Part shown: in pieces, positions 39,060 through 48,054 of the stretch
Position numbering within the stretch: the first letter of the stretch is position 1
How the letters are laid out: each line of letters opens with the position of its first letter
Origin: Solimonas marina
GTDB lineage: Bacteria > Pseudomonadota > Gammaproteobacteria > Nevskiales > Nevskiaceae
DNA: 64,000 bases
Reading direction: 5' to 3'
Assembly: GCF_012241385.1 (NCBI RefSeq)
Contig: NZ_JAAVXB010000002.1
Location: 186,001-250,000 of the forward strand
Program-made: the position numbers and the translations under genes
Notes under the pieces: model-generated
Databases searched by the model: none
Told to the model about the DNA's origin: nothing
Seen by the model: only the letters and a program-made list of their open reading frames with translations

Positions 39060-40394
39060 ATGCGCGCCATGCAGACCCGCCGATACCCCTTCGGCCGATC
39101 GTTGATCGCCGCCCGCGGCGAGACCGTCGGCCAGCAGAACATGCTGCAGCTCATCGAGCTGCGCTGGATCGCCGTCGTCAGCCAGGTGCTGACGATCACC
39201 TTCGTCACCCTGGTCTTCCACGTCGAACTGCCGCTGCTCGCGATGTCGTCCATCGTGGTGGGGCTGATCGTGCTGAATCTGTTCAGCCTCTACCGGCCGC
39301 GGCGCGCGTCGGAGATCAGCAATGGCACCTTGTTCGCCGGGCTGCTGCTGGATGTCGCAGCGCTCACGGCGCTGCTGTATCTGAGCGGCGGTGCGACCAA
39401 TCCGTTCGTGTTCCTCTACCTGCTGCAGGTGACGCTGGCGGCGATGCTGCTCGACGCCTGGACGACGTGGACGCTGGTCATCATCACCGCGGTGTGCTTC
39501 GCCGTGCTGACCCGCTATCACCTGCCGCTGCAGATGCCGGGCGGCGACACCGGGCAGCTGTTCCTGCTGCACATCATCGGCATGCTGATCTGCTTCGTCA
39601 TCGACGTCGGCCTGCTGGTGGTGTTCATGACGCGTATCAATCGCAACCTGCGCGCGCGTGACACGCGTCTCGCCGATCTGCGCCAGCGCGCGGCGGAGGA
39701 GGACCACATCGTGCGCATGGGCTTGCTCGCGTCCGGCGCCGCGCACGAGCTGGGCACGCCGCTGGCCACGCTGTCGGTGATCCTCGGCGACTGGCATCGC
39801 ATGCCGGCCTTTCAGCGCGATCCGGAAATCCTCGCCGAGATCGAGGACATGCAGGCCGAGGTCCGGCGCTGCAAGACCATCGTCACCGGCATCCTGCTGT
39901 CGGCCGGCGAGGCGCGCGGCGAATCGCCGATGGTGACGACCCTGAGCGGTTTCATGGACGATCTGGTCGAGGACTGGCGGCGCACGCGGCCGGTCCAGCG
40001 TTTCGATTACGACAACACCATGGAGGACGATCCGACCATCGTCTCCGACTCGGCACTCAAGCAGATCATCTGCAATGTGCTCGATAATGCGCTCGACGCG
40101 TCGCCGGCCTGGGTCGGCTTCACGGTGTCGTCGATCGACGGCATGCTGGCGTTGTCGGTCCGTGATCGCGGGCCTGGCTTTGCGCCGGAGATGCTGGCGC
40201 AGTTCGGCAAGCCGTATCAGTCGACCAAGGGCCGCCCCGGCGGCGGCCTGGGCCTGTTTCTGGTCGTCAACGTCGTGCGCAAGTTCGGCGGGCGTGTGAC
40301 GGTCGAGAATCGGCCCGACGGCGGCGCCTGCGTGACGATGCGCCTGCCATTGGCGACGCTGATGATCGAGGAAAACGATGAACCCGCCACGTGA
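39060..40394 (+). CDS. regB: RegB/PrrB/ActS-type redox sensor histidine kinase
   Basis: A 444-residue kinase with six N-terminal membrane helices. GGATNPF (110-116) is the quinone-associated motif of RegB, the H-box is HELGTPLATL with His229, and Cys271 in EVRRCKTIV occupies the position of the redox-active cysteine of RegB. N and G boxes follow (NVLDNALDAS, RDRGPGF, GGGLGLFLV). RegB autophosphorylates when the quinone pool is reduced and controls respiration genes. It follows surf1 closely and overlaps regA by 17 nt. Symbol given by family. Confidence 0.9.
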   Translation: MRAMQTRRYPFGRSLIAARGETVGQQNMLQLIELRWIAVVSQVLTITFVTLVFHVELPLLAMSSIVVGLIVLNLFSLYRPRRASEISNGTLFAGLLLDVAALTALLYLSGGATNPFVFLYLLQVTLAAMLLDAWTTWTLVIITAVCFAVLTRYHLPLQMPGGDTGQLFLLHIIGMLICFVIDVGLLVVFMTRINRNLRARDTRLADLRQRAAEEDHIVRMGLLASGAAHELGTPLATLSVILGDWHRMPAFQRDPEILAEIEDMQAEVRRCKTIVTGILLSAGEARGESPMVTTLSGFMDDLVEDWRRTRPVQRFDYDNTMEDDPTIVSDSALKQIICNVLDNALDASPAWVGFTVSSIDGMLALSVRDRGPGFAPEMLAQFGKPYQSTKGRPGGGLGLFLVVNVVRKFGGRVTVENRPDGGACVTMRLPLATLMIEENDEPAT

Positions 40395-40920
40395 ACGCTC
40401 GTTGCTGATCGTCGAGGACGATGCCGCTTTCGCGCGCACGCTGAAGCGCTCGTTCGAGCGGCGCGACTGGCGCGTGCAGTTGGCAGCCGATGCCGACGAG
40501 GTGGCGCCGCTGATCGCCGAGGCGACGCCGGGTCACGCAGTCGTCGATCTCAAGCTCGGCGCCGCGTCCGGACTGACGGTCGTACAGGCGCTGCACGCGC
40601 ATGATCCGAACATGTTGATCGTGGTTTTGACCGGCTTTGCGAGCATCGCCACCGCCGTCGAGGCCATCAAGCTCGGCGCCTGCAACTACCTCGTCAAACC
40701 GTCGAACACCGACGATATCGAAACGGCCTTTCTGCAGCCCAGCGGCGGCGACGTCGACGTGCCGGTTGCCGCACGGCCGACATCGATCAAGACCCTGGAG
40801 TGGGAGCGCATCCACGAGATGCTGGCCGAAACCGGCTTCAACGTCTCGGAAACCGCGCGCCGTCTCGGCATGCACCGCCGCACTCTGGCGCGCAAGCTCG
40901 GCAAGCGCGGCGTCCCGTAG
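40378..40920 (+). CDS. regA: RegA/PrrA/ActR-type response regulator
   Basis: A 180-residue regulator with receiver domain (EDD near 13-15, phospho-acceptor Asp57 in VVDLKLG, Lys in LVKPS) and a C-terminal Fis-type helix-turn-helix (NVSETARRLGMHRRTLARKL). This recognition helix is nearly invariant in RegA proteins. ATG 40378 lies inside regB, so translation is coupled. Likely targets include the cyo genes, by inference. Confidence 0.93.
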   Translation: MNPPRERSLLIVEDDAAFARTLKRSFERRDWRVQLAADADEVAPLIAEATPGHAVVDLKLGAASGLTVVQALHAHDPNMLIVVLTGFASIATAVEAIKLGACNYLVKPSNTDDIETAFLQPSGGDVDVPVAARPTSIKTLEWERIHEMLAETGFNVSETARRLGMHRRTLARKLGKRGVP

Positions 40921-40924
40921 CCTG

Positions 40925-41118
40925 GGTCGCGGCTTGCGCTGCTCCTACAACGCTCCCCAGGTGTTTTGCGAATTCCCCGAACCGTTCATGCCGAGTGCCG
41001 CGCGTAGCGTGGTGTATCGAAGCACGCGCAAGGTCCGGATCTGCAGCCGCCGCGACGACACAGTTGCTCCTACAAAAGCCCCATACGCCTTTGTAGAAGC
41101 GGCGCAAGCCGCGACCCG
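40925..41118. repeat. REP elements and half-unit of the palindromic repeat, 5' of the RAYT
   Basis: GTCGCGGCTTGCGCTGCTCC (from 40926) and GTAGAAGCGGCGCAAGCCGC (from 41093) are inverted REP copies. Between them, 40945-41073 is a 129-bp block that recurs with only a few changes at 48077-48205 and includes ACCGTTCATGCCGAG, the arm of the repeat arrayed before groES. Confidence 0.85.
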
Positions 41119-41124
41119 CGGCGT

Positions 41125-41619
41125 TCAGAAGTCCCAATCCCACGCCGCATTCCAGTACGGGTAATTCGCCAACGATCGGCACAGCCCGGCGCGAAGCGGG
41201 TTGTCGGCGATGTAACGTGCGACCTGTTCGACGTTTTCCTCCCGTCGCAGGGCGTGATCATGAAACCCACGCTGCCAGACCCCCCGGGCCTCCACCTTGC
41301 GCCGTCGATTGACGTCCCGCGCGCTCAGCGCCTTGAAGCGTCCGACGAGCTGTGACAGCGACGCCGCACGGCCGAGCTGCAGCAGCCAGTGCAGATGATC
41401 CGGCATCACGACGCAGCACAGCCCGACCGCATCATCGAGCAACGCGCGGTCGTGCAGGCGGCGCATCACGACGCCGGCGAGGCCTGAGTCGGTAAACAGC
41501 GGTGCGCGGCCGTCGGTGACGATCGTGACATGGTAGATCTGGCCGGGCATCGAGACGCGACCGCGTCGCAGCGCACGCTGCCCGGGCCGATATGTGGGCT
41601 TGTCATCCATGCCCGACAT
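41125..41619 (-). CDS. REP-associated tyrosine transposase (RAYT)
   Basis: A 164-residue IS200-like Y1 transposase of the RAYT group. VVMPDHLHWLLQ carries the HUH-type pair (His-Leu-His), and the later WQRGFHDHALRREENVEQVARYIADNP contains the RAYT-typical conserved region, with the catalytic Tyr probably in VARYIADNP. Such proteins bind and cut single-stranded REP hairpins. REP copies lie on both sides within 100-400 bp, as expected. ATG 41610 is an alternative start. Confidence 0.9.
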   Translation of the reverse strand: MSGMDDKPTYRPGQRALRRGRVSMPGQIYHVTIVTDGRAPLFTDSGLAGVVMRRLHDRALLDDAVGLCCVVMPDHLHWLLQLGRAASLSQLVGRFKALSARDVNRRRKVEARGVWQRGFHDHALRREENVEQVARYIADNPLRAGLCRSLANYPYWNAAWDWDF

Positions 41620-41696
41620 GGTCAGCGATCGAGGCAGGGCTTTTATTGCGCGATGTCACATTCGCGGCCGGGACCGGCGGCGTAAGCCTGAAGCGT

Positions 41697-42003
41697 AGGT
41701 CGCGGCTTGCGCTGCTCCTACAGGACGGGCGTGCGGGGCTTTGTAGGAGCGGCGCGAGCCGCGACACCCAGGCCCGGAATCCGGGAAACCTTCGCTACCG
41801 CCCCGATGCGCGCACTGGGTGGCGGCACAAGCGCTGCTGCATGCGGGACGTGGCCGACGTCTGAATCCGCAGCGCTTGATTTGCGCCGCGTGGTCGCGGC
41901 TTGCGCCGCGCCTACGGGGCGATGGGCGTTTTGCAGGAGCGGCGCGAGCCGCGACACCCAGGCCGGGGAATCCGGGAAAGCCTCGCTACGGCCCCGACGC
42001 GCG
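41697..42003. repeat. REP cluster 3' flank of the RAYT, with a 70-bp duplication
   Basis: Four REP copies alternate in orientation: near 41698, 41743, 41892 and 41934. From 41743 and from 41934 a segment of about 70 bp (GGAGCGGCGCGAGCCGCGAC, then ACACCCAGGCC...TCCGGGAAA) is repeated almost exactly; the second copy runs into the 3' end of the AraC gene. The rest of 41620-41985 shows no gene. Confidence 0.8.
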
Positions 42004-43014
42004 CGCCAGGCGGCGGTGCGAGCGCTTTTGCTCGCGGTATTGCACCGGCGTCATGCTCGACCAGCGTTTGAACGCGCGGTAGAAGGTGCTCGGCTCGGAG
42101 AAGCCGGTCAGGTAGACGATGTTCTCGATCGACTCCTCGGTGCCGGCCAGCAGGCGCTTGGCCAGTGCGAAGCGGAAATCGGCGAGCAGTTCGGAGAAGC
42201 TGGTGCCGGCGCGCGACAGTTCGAAGCGCAGGCGCCGCGTCGGCACGTCGAGTTCGGCGGCGACGTCTTCCAGCGTCAGCTGATCGAGTTCCAGGCGCTG
42301 CGCAAACAGCTTCTGGATGCGCTCGATGAGGTCGTGGCGTCGCAGCTTCGACAGGCGCCGCTCGGCCAGGTCCTCATGCAGCTTGAGCAGGTCCGGATCC
42401 CAGCGCGGCGAGCGGTATTCGAGCACGGCGGGGTCGAACCACAGTTCGCTTTCCGGCGCGCCGAAGCTGACCGGGCAGCCGAAGATCTTCTCGTACTCGG
42501 CCTGCGGTGCGCGCTGGCTGCAGTGCAGGGCGACGCGTTGTGGTGCGAAGCGGCCCTCGGTGACGCTCTTCAGGAACTGGATCAGTTCGAAGACGATGCA
42601 GATTTCGGTGTGACGCAGCTGCGGTGCCTCGGCCGCCGTGCCCTTGATCAGCGCGCGGGCACCTTCGTCGTCGGTGACGATGCGCACGTTCAGCGCATCG
42701 GACAGCAGGCGCAGATACTTCAGCGCGCGTTCCAGGCCCTCGCCGAGCGTGGCGCTGCTGAAGATCAGGTATTCGAGCACCTCGCCGTGGAACACCGGTA
42801 GGTGCGGGCACAAGTGCAGGCCGATCTCCGGATCGCCGGTGACGGCCTCGACGGTTTCCCAAAAGTAGGCCTGCAACTGATGCGGGGTGCGCATCTCTCG
42901 CAGGGGCAGTTCCTCGGCGTTATAGCCCAGCCGCTCGTAAATGGCGTTGACGTTCAGACCGGCGGTGACCATGCCGGAATGGATGACTTCCAGAAAATAC
43001 CCAGAATCGCGCAT
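41986..43014 (-). CDS. AraC-family regulator with arabinose-binding-like domain
   Basis: A 342-residue regulator of the OruR/ArgR-like type: an N-terminal ligand domain (PF12625-like, residues about 20-210, with VFHGEVLEYLIFSSATLGEG) and a C-terminal AraC HTH (LTLEDVAAELDVPTRRLRFEL; FSEPSTFYRAFKRWSSMTPVQYR in outline). Members often control catabolic or fatty-acid genes. It is tail-facing the REP cluster; the last codons lie in repeat DNA. Targets are unknown. Confidence 0.88.
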   Translation of the reverse strand: MRDSGYFLEVIHSGMVTAGLNVNAIYERLGYNAEELPLREMRTPHQLQAYFWETVEAVTGDPEIGLHLCPHLPVFHGEVLEYLIFSSATLGEGLERALKYLRLLSDALNVRIVTDDEGARALIKGTAAEAPQLRHTEICIVFELIQFLKSVTEGRFAPQRVALHCSQRAPQAEYEKIFGCPVSFGAPESELWFDPAVLEYRSPRWDPDLLKLHEDLAERRLSKLRRHDLIERIQKLFAQRLELDQLTLEDVAAELDVPTRRLRFELSRAGTSFSELLADFRFALAKRLLAGTEESIENIVYLTGFSEPSTFYRAFKRWSSMTPVQYREQKRSHRRLARASGP

Positions 43015-43108
43015 GCCCTATCGCCCCGGTTCCTGTGGCTGTGCAGCCAACAGTTTGCCGAAATGACAGCGCGAGGTCACCTGTTTTGATCAATCTTTTT
43101 TTGCTGAT

Positions 43109-43699
43109 TCAACGGCGTGCCCAGGCAAGGGCGTCTTCCAGGCGGTCCTGACCCCAGAACAGTTCACCATTGACGACGAAGCTCGGCGCGCCAAACAGGC
43201 CCAGTTCGGCTGCTCGCACGCCCTGTGCGCGCAGTCTCGGGCGCTCGGCCTCGCTGGTCGCATGCGCGATGACGGCGGCGGCTTGCTGGCCGGCCGTACG
43301 TAGGCAGGCGGCAATGACGGCCTCGTCGCCCACATCGCGGTCCTCGGCGAAGTTGGCGCGATAGACCGCGTGCACGAAGTTTTCCAGCCACGGTGCGTCG
43401 GCGTAGCTGCAGGCGATGCGCGCGCCGAGCACGCTGGTGCGCGGGAAGTGGCTCGGTTGCTGCCAGCCCAGGCCGTATTTGCCGCACAGGCGCGCCAGAT
43501 CGCGCCACATGTAGGCGGCCTTGGCCGGCACTTCGAGGATCGGCGACTGCGCGTAGCCTTGCGACTGGAAGACTGGACCCAACAGGAACGGTTGCCAGCG
43601 CACGGTGACGCCGGCCGCGCGCGCGGCGTCGCCGATGCGCATCGCCGCCGGATACGAGTAGGTGCTGCCGAATTCAAACCAGAAATCGAGCGTGCTCAC
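43109..43699 (-). CDS. 2-hydroxychromene-2-carboxylate isomerase family protein (DsbA-like fold)
   Basis: A 196-residue thioredoxin-fold protein related to NahD and kappa glutathione transferases. The start STLDFWFEFGSTYSYPAAMR carries the Ser/Thr site that replaces the CxxC of DsbA, and LFGAPSFVVNGELFWGQDRLE is the conserved C-terminal segment with cis-Pro. GTG 43699 is chosen because GGAGG lies 5 nt upstream and the GTG overlaps the stop of the upstream gene (GTGA). Substrate unknown; glutathione-dependent isomerisation is the family activity. Confidence 0.85.
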   Translation of the reverse strand: MSTLDFWFEFGSTYSYPAAMRIGDAARAAGVTVRWQPFLLGPVFQSQGYAQSPILEVPAKAAYMWRDLARLCGKYGLGWQQPSHFPRTSVLGARIACSYADAPWLENFVHAVYRANFAEDRDVGDEAVIAACLRTAGQQAAAVIAHATSEAERPRLRAQGVRAAELGLFGAPSFVVNGELFWGQDRLEDALAWARR

Positions 43700-44538
43700 A
43701 AAACCTCCAGCGTTTGTGCGGCGCTCCATTGCGCGCCGGGATCAAGCGTGACCGGGACGCCGATGACGGCGGCCTCGACGCACAGCATCTGCCGCCAGCC
43801 GTCGGCGTCGAGATCGGTCAGGGCGTCGGCTTTTTCGGCGCCGGGATTCCAGACCACCAGATCGGTAAAGCCACGCTGGCCGATGCGCAGCGTGCGCCGG
43901 CCATCGCGCAATTCGACCGCGGGCGGCGTGTCGAAGTAGATGCGATCGACCTCGCCGACGATCGCCAGCGGGTCGTCGGTTTCGATGCACGCGGTGTTGC
44001 CGTGCGCCGAATCGCGGTAGTGCAGCCCTTGCAGGCTGCTGAGACGCGCATGGTCGATGTCGTCGACGCGTAGATAGGTGTGCAGCGCCGCGGTGAACGT
44101 GAACGGCGCATCGTCGCGGTTGTGTATGCGCAATTCGACGTCGAGAGACGCACCGCCGACCGTGACGTGCAAGGCGGCAAGGAATGCATACGGCCAGACC
44201 GCGCGGGTATCGGCGCTGTCGGCGAGTGTGAAGATGGCACGGCCGCGACCGTCAGCATCACGCCCGCGCGACGACAGCGTCCACGTACCGGTACGCGCAA
44301 CGCCATGTTTGGGCAACGGTCCCTCGGCGGCGAACTGCGGAAAGATCACCGGGATGCCGCCGCGGATCGCCTGTCCGGCGCCGGCCTGTGCCTTGCTGCT
44401 CAGATAGAGCTGTTCGCCGCCACCGGCGGCTTGCCACGAGACCACGTGGGCGCCGTGGCGGCTGAGCGTGGCCTGTGCGCCGTCGACGCTGTCGATCGTG
44501 ACGTCGGCATACGGCGCGGTAGCGGCCTTGAACTCCAT
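43696..44538 (-). CDS. Aldose-1-epimerase / D-hexose-6-phosphate mutarotase family protein
   Basis: A 280-residue beta-sandwich protein of the YeaD type. RGGIPVIFPQF and KHGVARTGTW carry the conserved Arg and His, LHTYLRV the catalytic His, and VVWNPGAEKA the catalytic Glu region. It should interconvert anomers of hexose-6-phosphates. It overlaps the isomerase gene downstream by 4 nt and is divergent from the acyl-CoA dehydrogenase gene. Confidence 0.9.
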   Translation of the reverse strand: MEFKAATAPYADVTIDSVDGAQATLSRHGAHVVSWQAAGGGEQLYLSSKAQAGAGQAIRGGIPVIFPQFAAEGPLPKHGVARTGTWTLSSRGRDADGRGRAIFTLADSADTRAVWPYAFLAALHVTVGGASLDVELRIHNRDDAPFTFTAALHTYLRVDDIDHARLSSLQGLHYRDSAHGNTACIETDDPLAIVGEVDRIYFDTPPAVELRDGRRTLRIGQRGFTDLVVWNPGAEKADALTDLDADGWRQMLCVEAAVIGVPVTLDPGAQWSAAQTLEVL

Positions 44539-44717
44539 ATTTCGTTCCGGGGTCGAGGGTTACGGACGTCAAAGCATGCCGTGATCGGCGCGCAACGCGC
44601 CAGCGGCGTGTCATTGCAGCCTGCGCGCCTGCCTACGCCGAAGGTCAGTTTGGCCAATGCCGCGCTGCACAACGAGGGGCACACTGCGCGCCGTCAATTT
44701 CCTCCGTGATATCTCCC

Positions 44718-46535
44718 ATGCCTGCCTACAAAGCTCCTTTGCGGGACATGAAGTTCCTGCTCAACGAAGTGTTCGACTATCCGGCGCACTACGCCGGCCT
44801 CAGCAACGGCAAGGATGCCGATCCGGAGACGGTCAGCGCGATCCTCGAAGAATGCGCGAAGCTGTGCGAAGAAGTGCTGGCGCCGCTGAACCTGCCGGGT
44901 GACGAGGAAGGCTGCCACTTCGACAACGGCAAGGTGACGACACCCAAGGGTTTCAAGGACGCCTACGAGCAGTACGTGGCCGGCGGCTGGCAGGGGCTGT
45001 CGCACCCGGCCGAATTCGGCGGTCAGGGCATGCCGATGTCGATGGGTCTGTTCAAGACCGAAATGATGGGCACGGCCAACTGGTCATTCAACATGTATCC
45101 GGGCCTGTCGCTCGGCGCCATGAACACCGTCATGCAGCACGCGTCGGACGAGCTGAAGGCGCTGTACATGCCCAAGCTGACCGAAGGCACCTGGACCGGC
45201 ACGATGTGCCTGACCGAGCCGCAGTGCGGCACCGACCTCGGCCAGGTCAAGACCAAGGCCGAACCGCAGCCGGACGGCTCGTACAAGATCACCGGCACCA
45301 AGATCTTCATCTCCGCCGGCGAACATGACCTGGCCGAGAACATCGTGCACATCGTGCTCGCGCGTCTGCCGGACGCGCCGCCGGGAACGCGCGGCATCTC
45401 GCTGTTCATCGTGCCCAAGCATCGTCCGGCGGACGACGGTTCGGTCGGCGAGTTCAACAACGTCGTGTGCAGCTCCATCGAGCACAAGATGGGCATCAAG
45501 GCCTCGGCGACGGCGGTGATCAACTTCGACGAGGCGACCGGCTGGATGATCGCCGAGCCGAACAAGGGTCTCGAAGCGATGTTCACGTTCATGAACACCG
45601 CGCGCATCGGCACCGCGATCCAGGGTGTCTGCCACGCCGAAGCGTCGTTCCAGGGCGCGCTGGCCTATGCCAAGGACCGCCGCTCGATGCGCGCGCTGGG
45701 TGGCAAGAAGGAGCCGGAGAAGGTCGCCGACGCGATCATTCATCACGCCGACGTGCGCCGCATGCTGCTGACGCAGAAGGCCTTCGCCGAAGGCGGCCGC
45801 GCGATGATCTACTTCGCCGCGCAGTATGCCGATCACATGACCAACGGCATCATCGAAGGCGACGACAAGAAGTACAAATACTGGGACGACAAGCTCGGCT
45901 TCCTGACGCCGATCATGAAGGGCTTCCTGACCGAAATGGGCCTCGAAGCGGCCAATCACGGCATCCAGGTGTTTGGCGGCCACGGCTACATCAAGGAACA
46001 CGGCATGGAGCAGATCGCGCGTGATGCGCGCATCGCCACGCTGTACGAAGGCACGACCGGTATTCAGGCGCTGGACCTGCTCGGCCGCAAGGTGCTGATC
46101 ATGACCCGCGGCGGCGCCGTGCGTGACTTCACCAGCCTGATCGCCAAGTTTTCCGTCGAGCACATGCGCAACGCCAAGATGCGCCGTTACGCAACCTCGC
46201 TGGCGCGCTATGCCGCCGAGTGGAACGTACTGACGATGCGCGTGATGCTCACCGCCCGTAAGGATCGCGAAAGCGTCAGCGCCGCCAGCCATCACTTCCT
46301 GATGTACTCGGGCTACGTGACGATGGCCTACTTCTGGGCGCTGCAGGCGGCCGTGGCCAGCGACAAGCTCGCCAACGGTGGTGACGAGTCGCCGGAGTTC
46401 TACAAGGCCAAGCTCGCCACCGCGCGCTTCTACTTCGATCACCTGCTGCCGCGTGCCAAGGGCCATGCGGTGTCGATGGTCAAGCCGAGCCGCTCGATGA
46501 CCAAGCTGCCGGTCGAGCACTTCGTGTTCGAATAA
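44718..46535 (+). CDS. Long-form acyl-CoA dehydrogenase (DmdC/FadE-like)
   Basis: A 605-residue flavoenzyme with the ACAD N-terminal, middle and C-terminal domains plus an extra C-terminal domain typical of the about 600-residue group (3-methylmercaptopropionyl-CoA dehydrogenase and relatives). MCLTEPQCGTDLG is the FAD/substrate signature, and the catalytic Glu is in LYEGTTGIQALDLLGRK. It oxidises an acyl-CoA to enoyl-CoA. Start ATG 44718 fits the family start PAYKAPLRDMKFLL; a GTG at 44706 is in frame. Terminator follows. Confidence 0.92.
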   Translation: MPAYKAPLRDMKFLLNEVFDYPAHYAGLSNGKDADPETVSAILEECAKLCEEVLAPLNLPGDEEGCHFDNGKVTTPKGFKDAYEQYVAGGWQGLSHPAEFGGQGMPMSMGLFKTEMMGTANWSFNMYPGLSLGAMNTVMQHASDELKALYMPKLTEGTWTGTMCLTEPQCGTDLGQVKTKAEPQPDGSYKITGTKIFISAGEHDLAENIVHIVLARLPDAPPGTRGISLFIVPKHRPADDGSVGEFNNVVCSSIEHKMGIKASATAVINFDEATGWMIAEPNKGLEAMFTFMNTARIGTAIQGVCHAEASFQGALAYAKDRRSMRALGGKKEPEKVADAIIHHADVRRMLLTQKAFAEGGRAMIYFAAQYADHMTNGIIEGDDKKYKYWDDKLGFLTPIMKGFLTEMGLEAANHGIQVFGGHGYIKEHGMEQIARDARIATLYEGTTGIQALDLLGRKVLIMTRGGAVRDFTSLIAKFSVEHMRNAKMRRYATSLARYAAEWNVLTMRVMLTARKDRESVSAASHHFLMYSGYVTMAYFWALQAAVASDKLANGGDESPEFYKAKLATARFYFDHLLPRAKGHAVSMVKPSRSMTKLPVEHFVFE

Positions 46536-46560
46536 GTTGCGGTGCTGGAGGAGAGCATCG

Positions 46561-46586
46561 AGAAAGGCGCCGCGAGGCGCCTTTCT
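46561..46586 (+). terminator. Rho-independent terminator after the acyl-CoA dehydrogenase
   Basis: A perfect 11-bp stem AGAAAGGCGCC / GGCGCCTTTCT with a GCGA loop, followed by T-rich sequence, lies 25 nt after the stop. Confidence 0.85.
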
Positions 46587-46653
46587 TTCTTGTCGTCGTC
46601 GATGTTACGGGCGCGGTGCCGGTCGCGGGCTTCGGTGCGTACTGCGAAGCGCG

Positions 46654-46740
46654 GAGTCGCGGCTTGCGCCGCTCCTGCAGGCGAGTGCGAAGCGCGACGA
46701 CAAACGGTCGTTGCCTCGTCGTCCATCTGAAGCCGCGACA
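46654..46740. repeat. REP element and degenerate companion
   Basis: GTCGCGGCTTGCGCCGCTCC (from 46656) is a REP core. The following GAAGCGCGACGACAAACGGTCG resembles 48218-48240 (GGAGCGCAACGACAAACCGTCG), so these intergenic elements share a longer common structure. No gene is seen between 46587 and 46783. Confidence 0.7.
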
Positions 46741-46783
46741 GTGGCACGGCCGATGCGCGCCTGCAGACAAGGCCCGCCGAAGT

Positions 46784-47884
46784 TCAGCGCACGAGCATCG
46801 GCGCCTCATCGGTGAAATAGGCCGCGCAATCGCCGAGCGCGGCGAGCAGCTGGCTGCCGTCGTAACGCGTCGTGCGGCTCTGGCCGTCGACGACCGACAC
46901 CGAGCCGTCGTCATGGATCGTGACGCTGGCCGTGTCGCCGTCCTGCGTGATCTCGATGCTGCCGGCCGAAACCGATACCGGCAGTCCGCCATAGGCCTGG
47001 AACTGCAGGGCGCTGCCGGTGTGCACATCGTAGCTGCCGAGCTCGCAACCGTCGGCGCTGAACGATTCGCTGGCGTCGTACGTGAGCTGGTGCGGAACAT
47101 GGCCGGTCTGCGGATCGGCCGTGCCCACGGTTTCTTCGGTATCCGCCAGTGCATCTGCGCTGCCGCTGGTGAAGGCGTACTGTCGCTGCAGCGTGCCGTC
47201 GACCGCGAGGGACGCGATTTCGTTCAGCCGCTCGGCCGCCTCGATGCGCGTCTGCCCTTCGATCCCATCGGCATCTGTGACGCGGCGGCTGTGATATTCG
47301 GATCCGAAGTGGCGAATCTGGCTCCTGAGCATGCCGCCGTAACTGTCGCTGTAGCGAATCGTCTCGCTGACGGGCGTGTCGGCCGACCCGTACTTCACGT
47401 AGTAGATCGTCGCGTCGCCGTCGCTCTGCGCGATGGTGCCGCACTGCAGGCCGTCGTTGCTGACGCTCTGCGGGCAGGCGTGGAGAATCTCGCCATCCAG
47501 CACCTGCGCCTCGTAGACCGTCGGGCCGATACTGTCGCAGTCGTAAAAGTGTTCGAGCGTCGCGACGTCGGTGTGCTCGCTCGTGTACGGCGAGGTGACG
47601 GTGACGGCGATGGGGTCGTCGTAGTCGACGGTGCCGCCGAAGTTGCAGTCGCTGGTCGATGCCTTGGCGACGACCGGAATCCGCAGGGCGCTGCCGTCCG
47701 TCACGACCAGGGTGCGCATGATTTCGTGCAGGCGGCCCATCGAGGCGCGCTTGAGAACGGCCTGCGGCGTGTCGAGCGTGCCGCTGGCGCTGCGGCCACC
47801 GCCGCCGTCCGAGCCGCTGCCGCAGGCGGCAAGAAAGAAGCCGGCGGCGAGGCCGGCGCCGAGACGAAACGATTGAATGACCAC
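46784..47884 (-). CDS. Putative lipoprotein of unknown function
   Basis: A 366-residue protein. From GTG 47884 (GGGAG 6-7 nt upstream) it starts with a lipoprotein signal ending LAACGSGSDGGGG, a Cys followed by a flexible Gly/Ser linker. The mature part is beta-rich, acidic and has scattered cysteines in pairs (SDCNFGG, FYDCDS, HACPQS, LQCGTI, DGCELG, LGDCAAY), suggesting disulfides in the periplasm. I recognise no domain. An outer-membrane lipoprotein of this type is often lineage-specific. Confidence 0.65.
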   Translation of the reverse strand: MVIQSFRLGAGLAAGFFLAACGSGSDGGGGRSASGTLDTPQAVLKRASMGRLHEIMRTLVVTDGSALRIPVVAKASTSDCNFGGTVDYDDPIAVTVTSPYTSEHTDVATLEHFYDCDSIGPTVYEAQVLDGEILHACPQSVSNDGLQCGTIAQSDGDATIYYVKYGSADTPVSETIRYSDSYGGMLRSQIRHFGSEYHSRRVTDADGIEGQTRIEAAERLNEIASLAVDGTLQRQYAFTSGSADALADTEETVGTADPQTGHVPHQLTYDASESFSADGCELGSYDVHTGSALQFQAYGGLPVSVSAGSIEITQDGDTASVTIHDDGSVSVVDGQSRTTRYDGSQLLAALGDCAAYFTDEAPMLVR

Positions 47885-48054
47885 CTTGCACTCCCCTGAA
47901 AGCGCCGTCACGAGTGGAGCATGCTCCGTGCCATGGCACGGAGCGCGGTCTCCAGCGGACGCGGGGCGTGGCAGTTCGAACACCGCCGGCCGCGTCGCAG
48001 ACGCACTTTCAGGCGCGGCACCGCTTGTGGCGGTTTGTGCGCGTGGTGTGATCA

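Noticed and set aside
34105..40439. Very long antisense frames (up to 790 codons) opposite the cyo-regBA genes
   Set aside because: High-GC antisense shadows: Arg/His/Gln-rich, no start signals, and the sense strand encodes well-known proteins.
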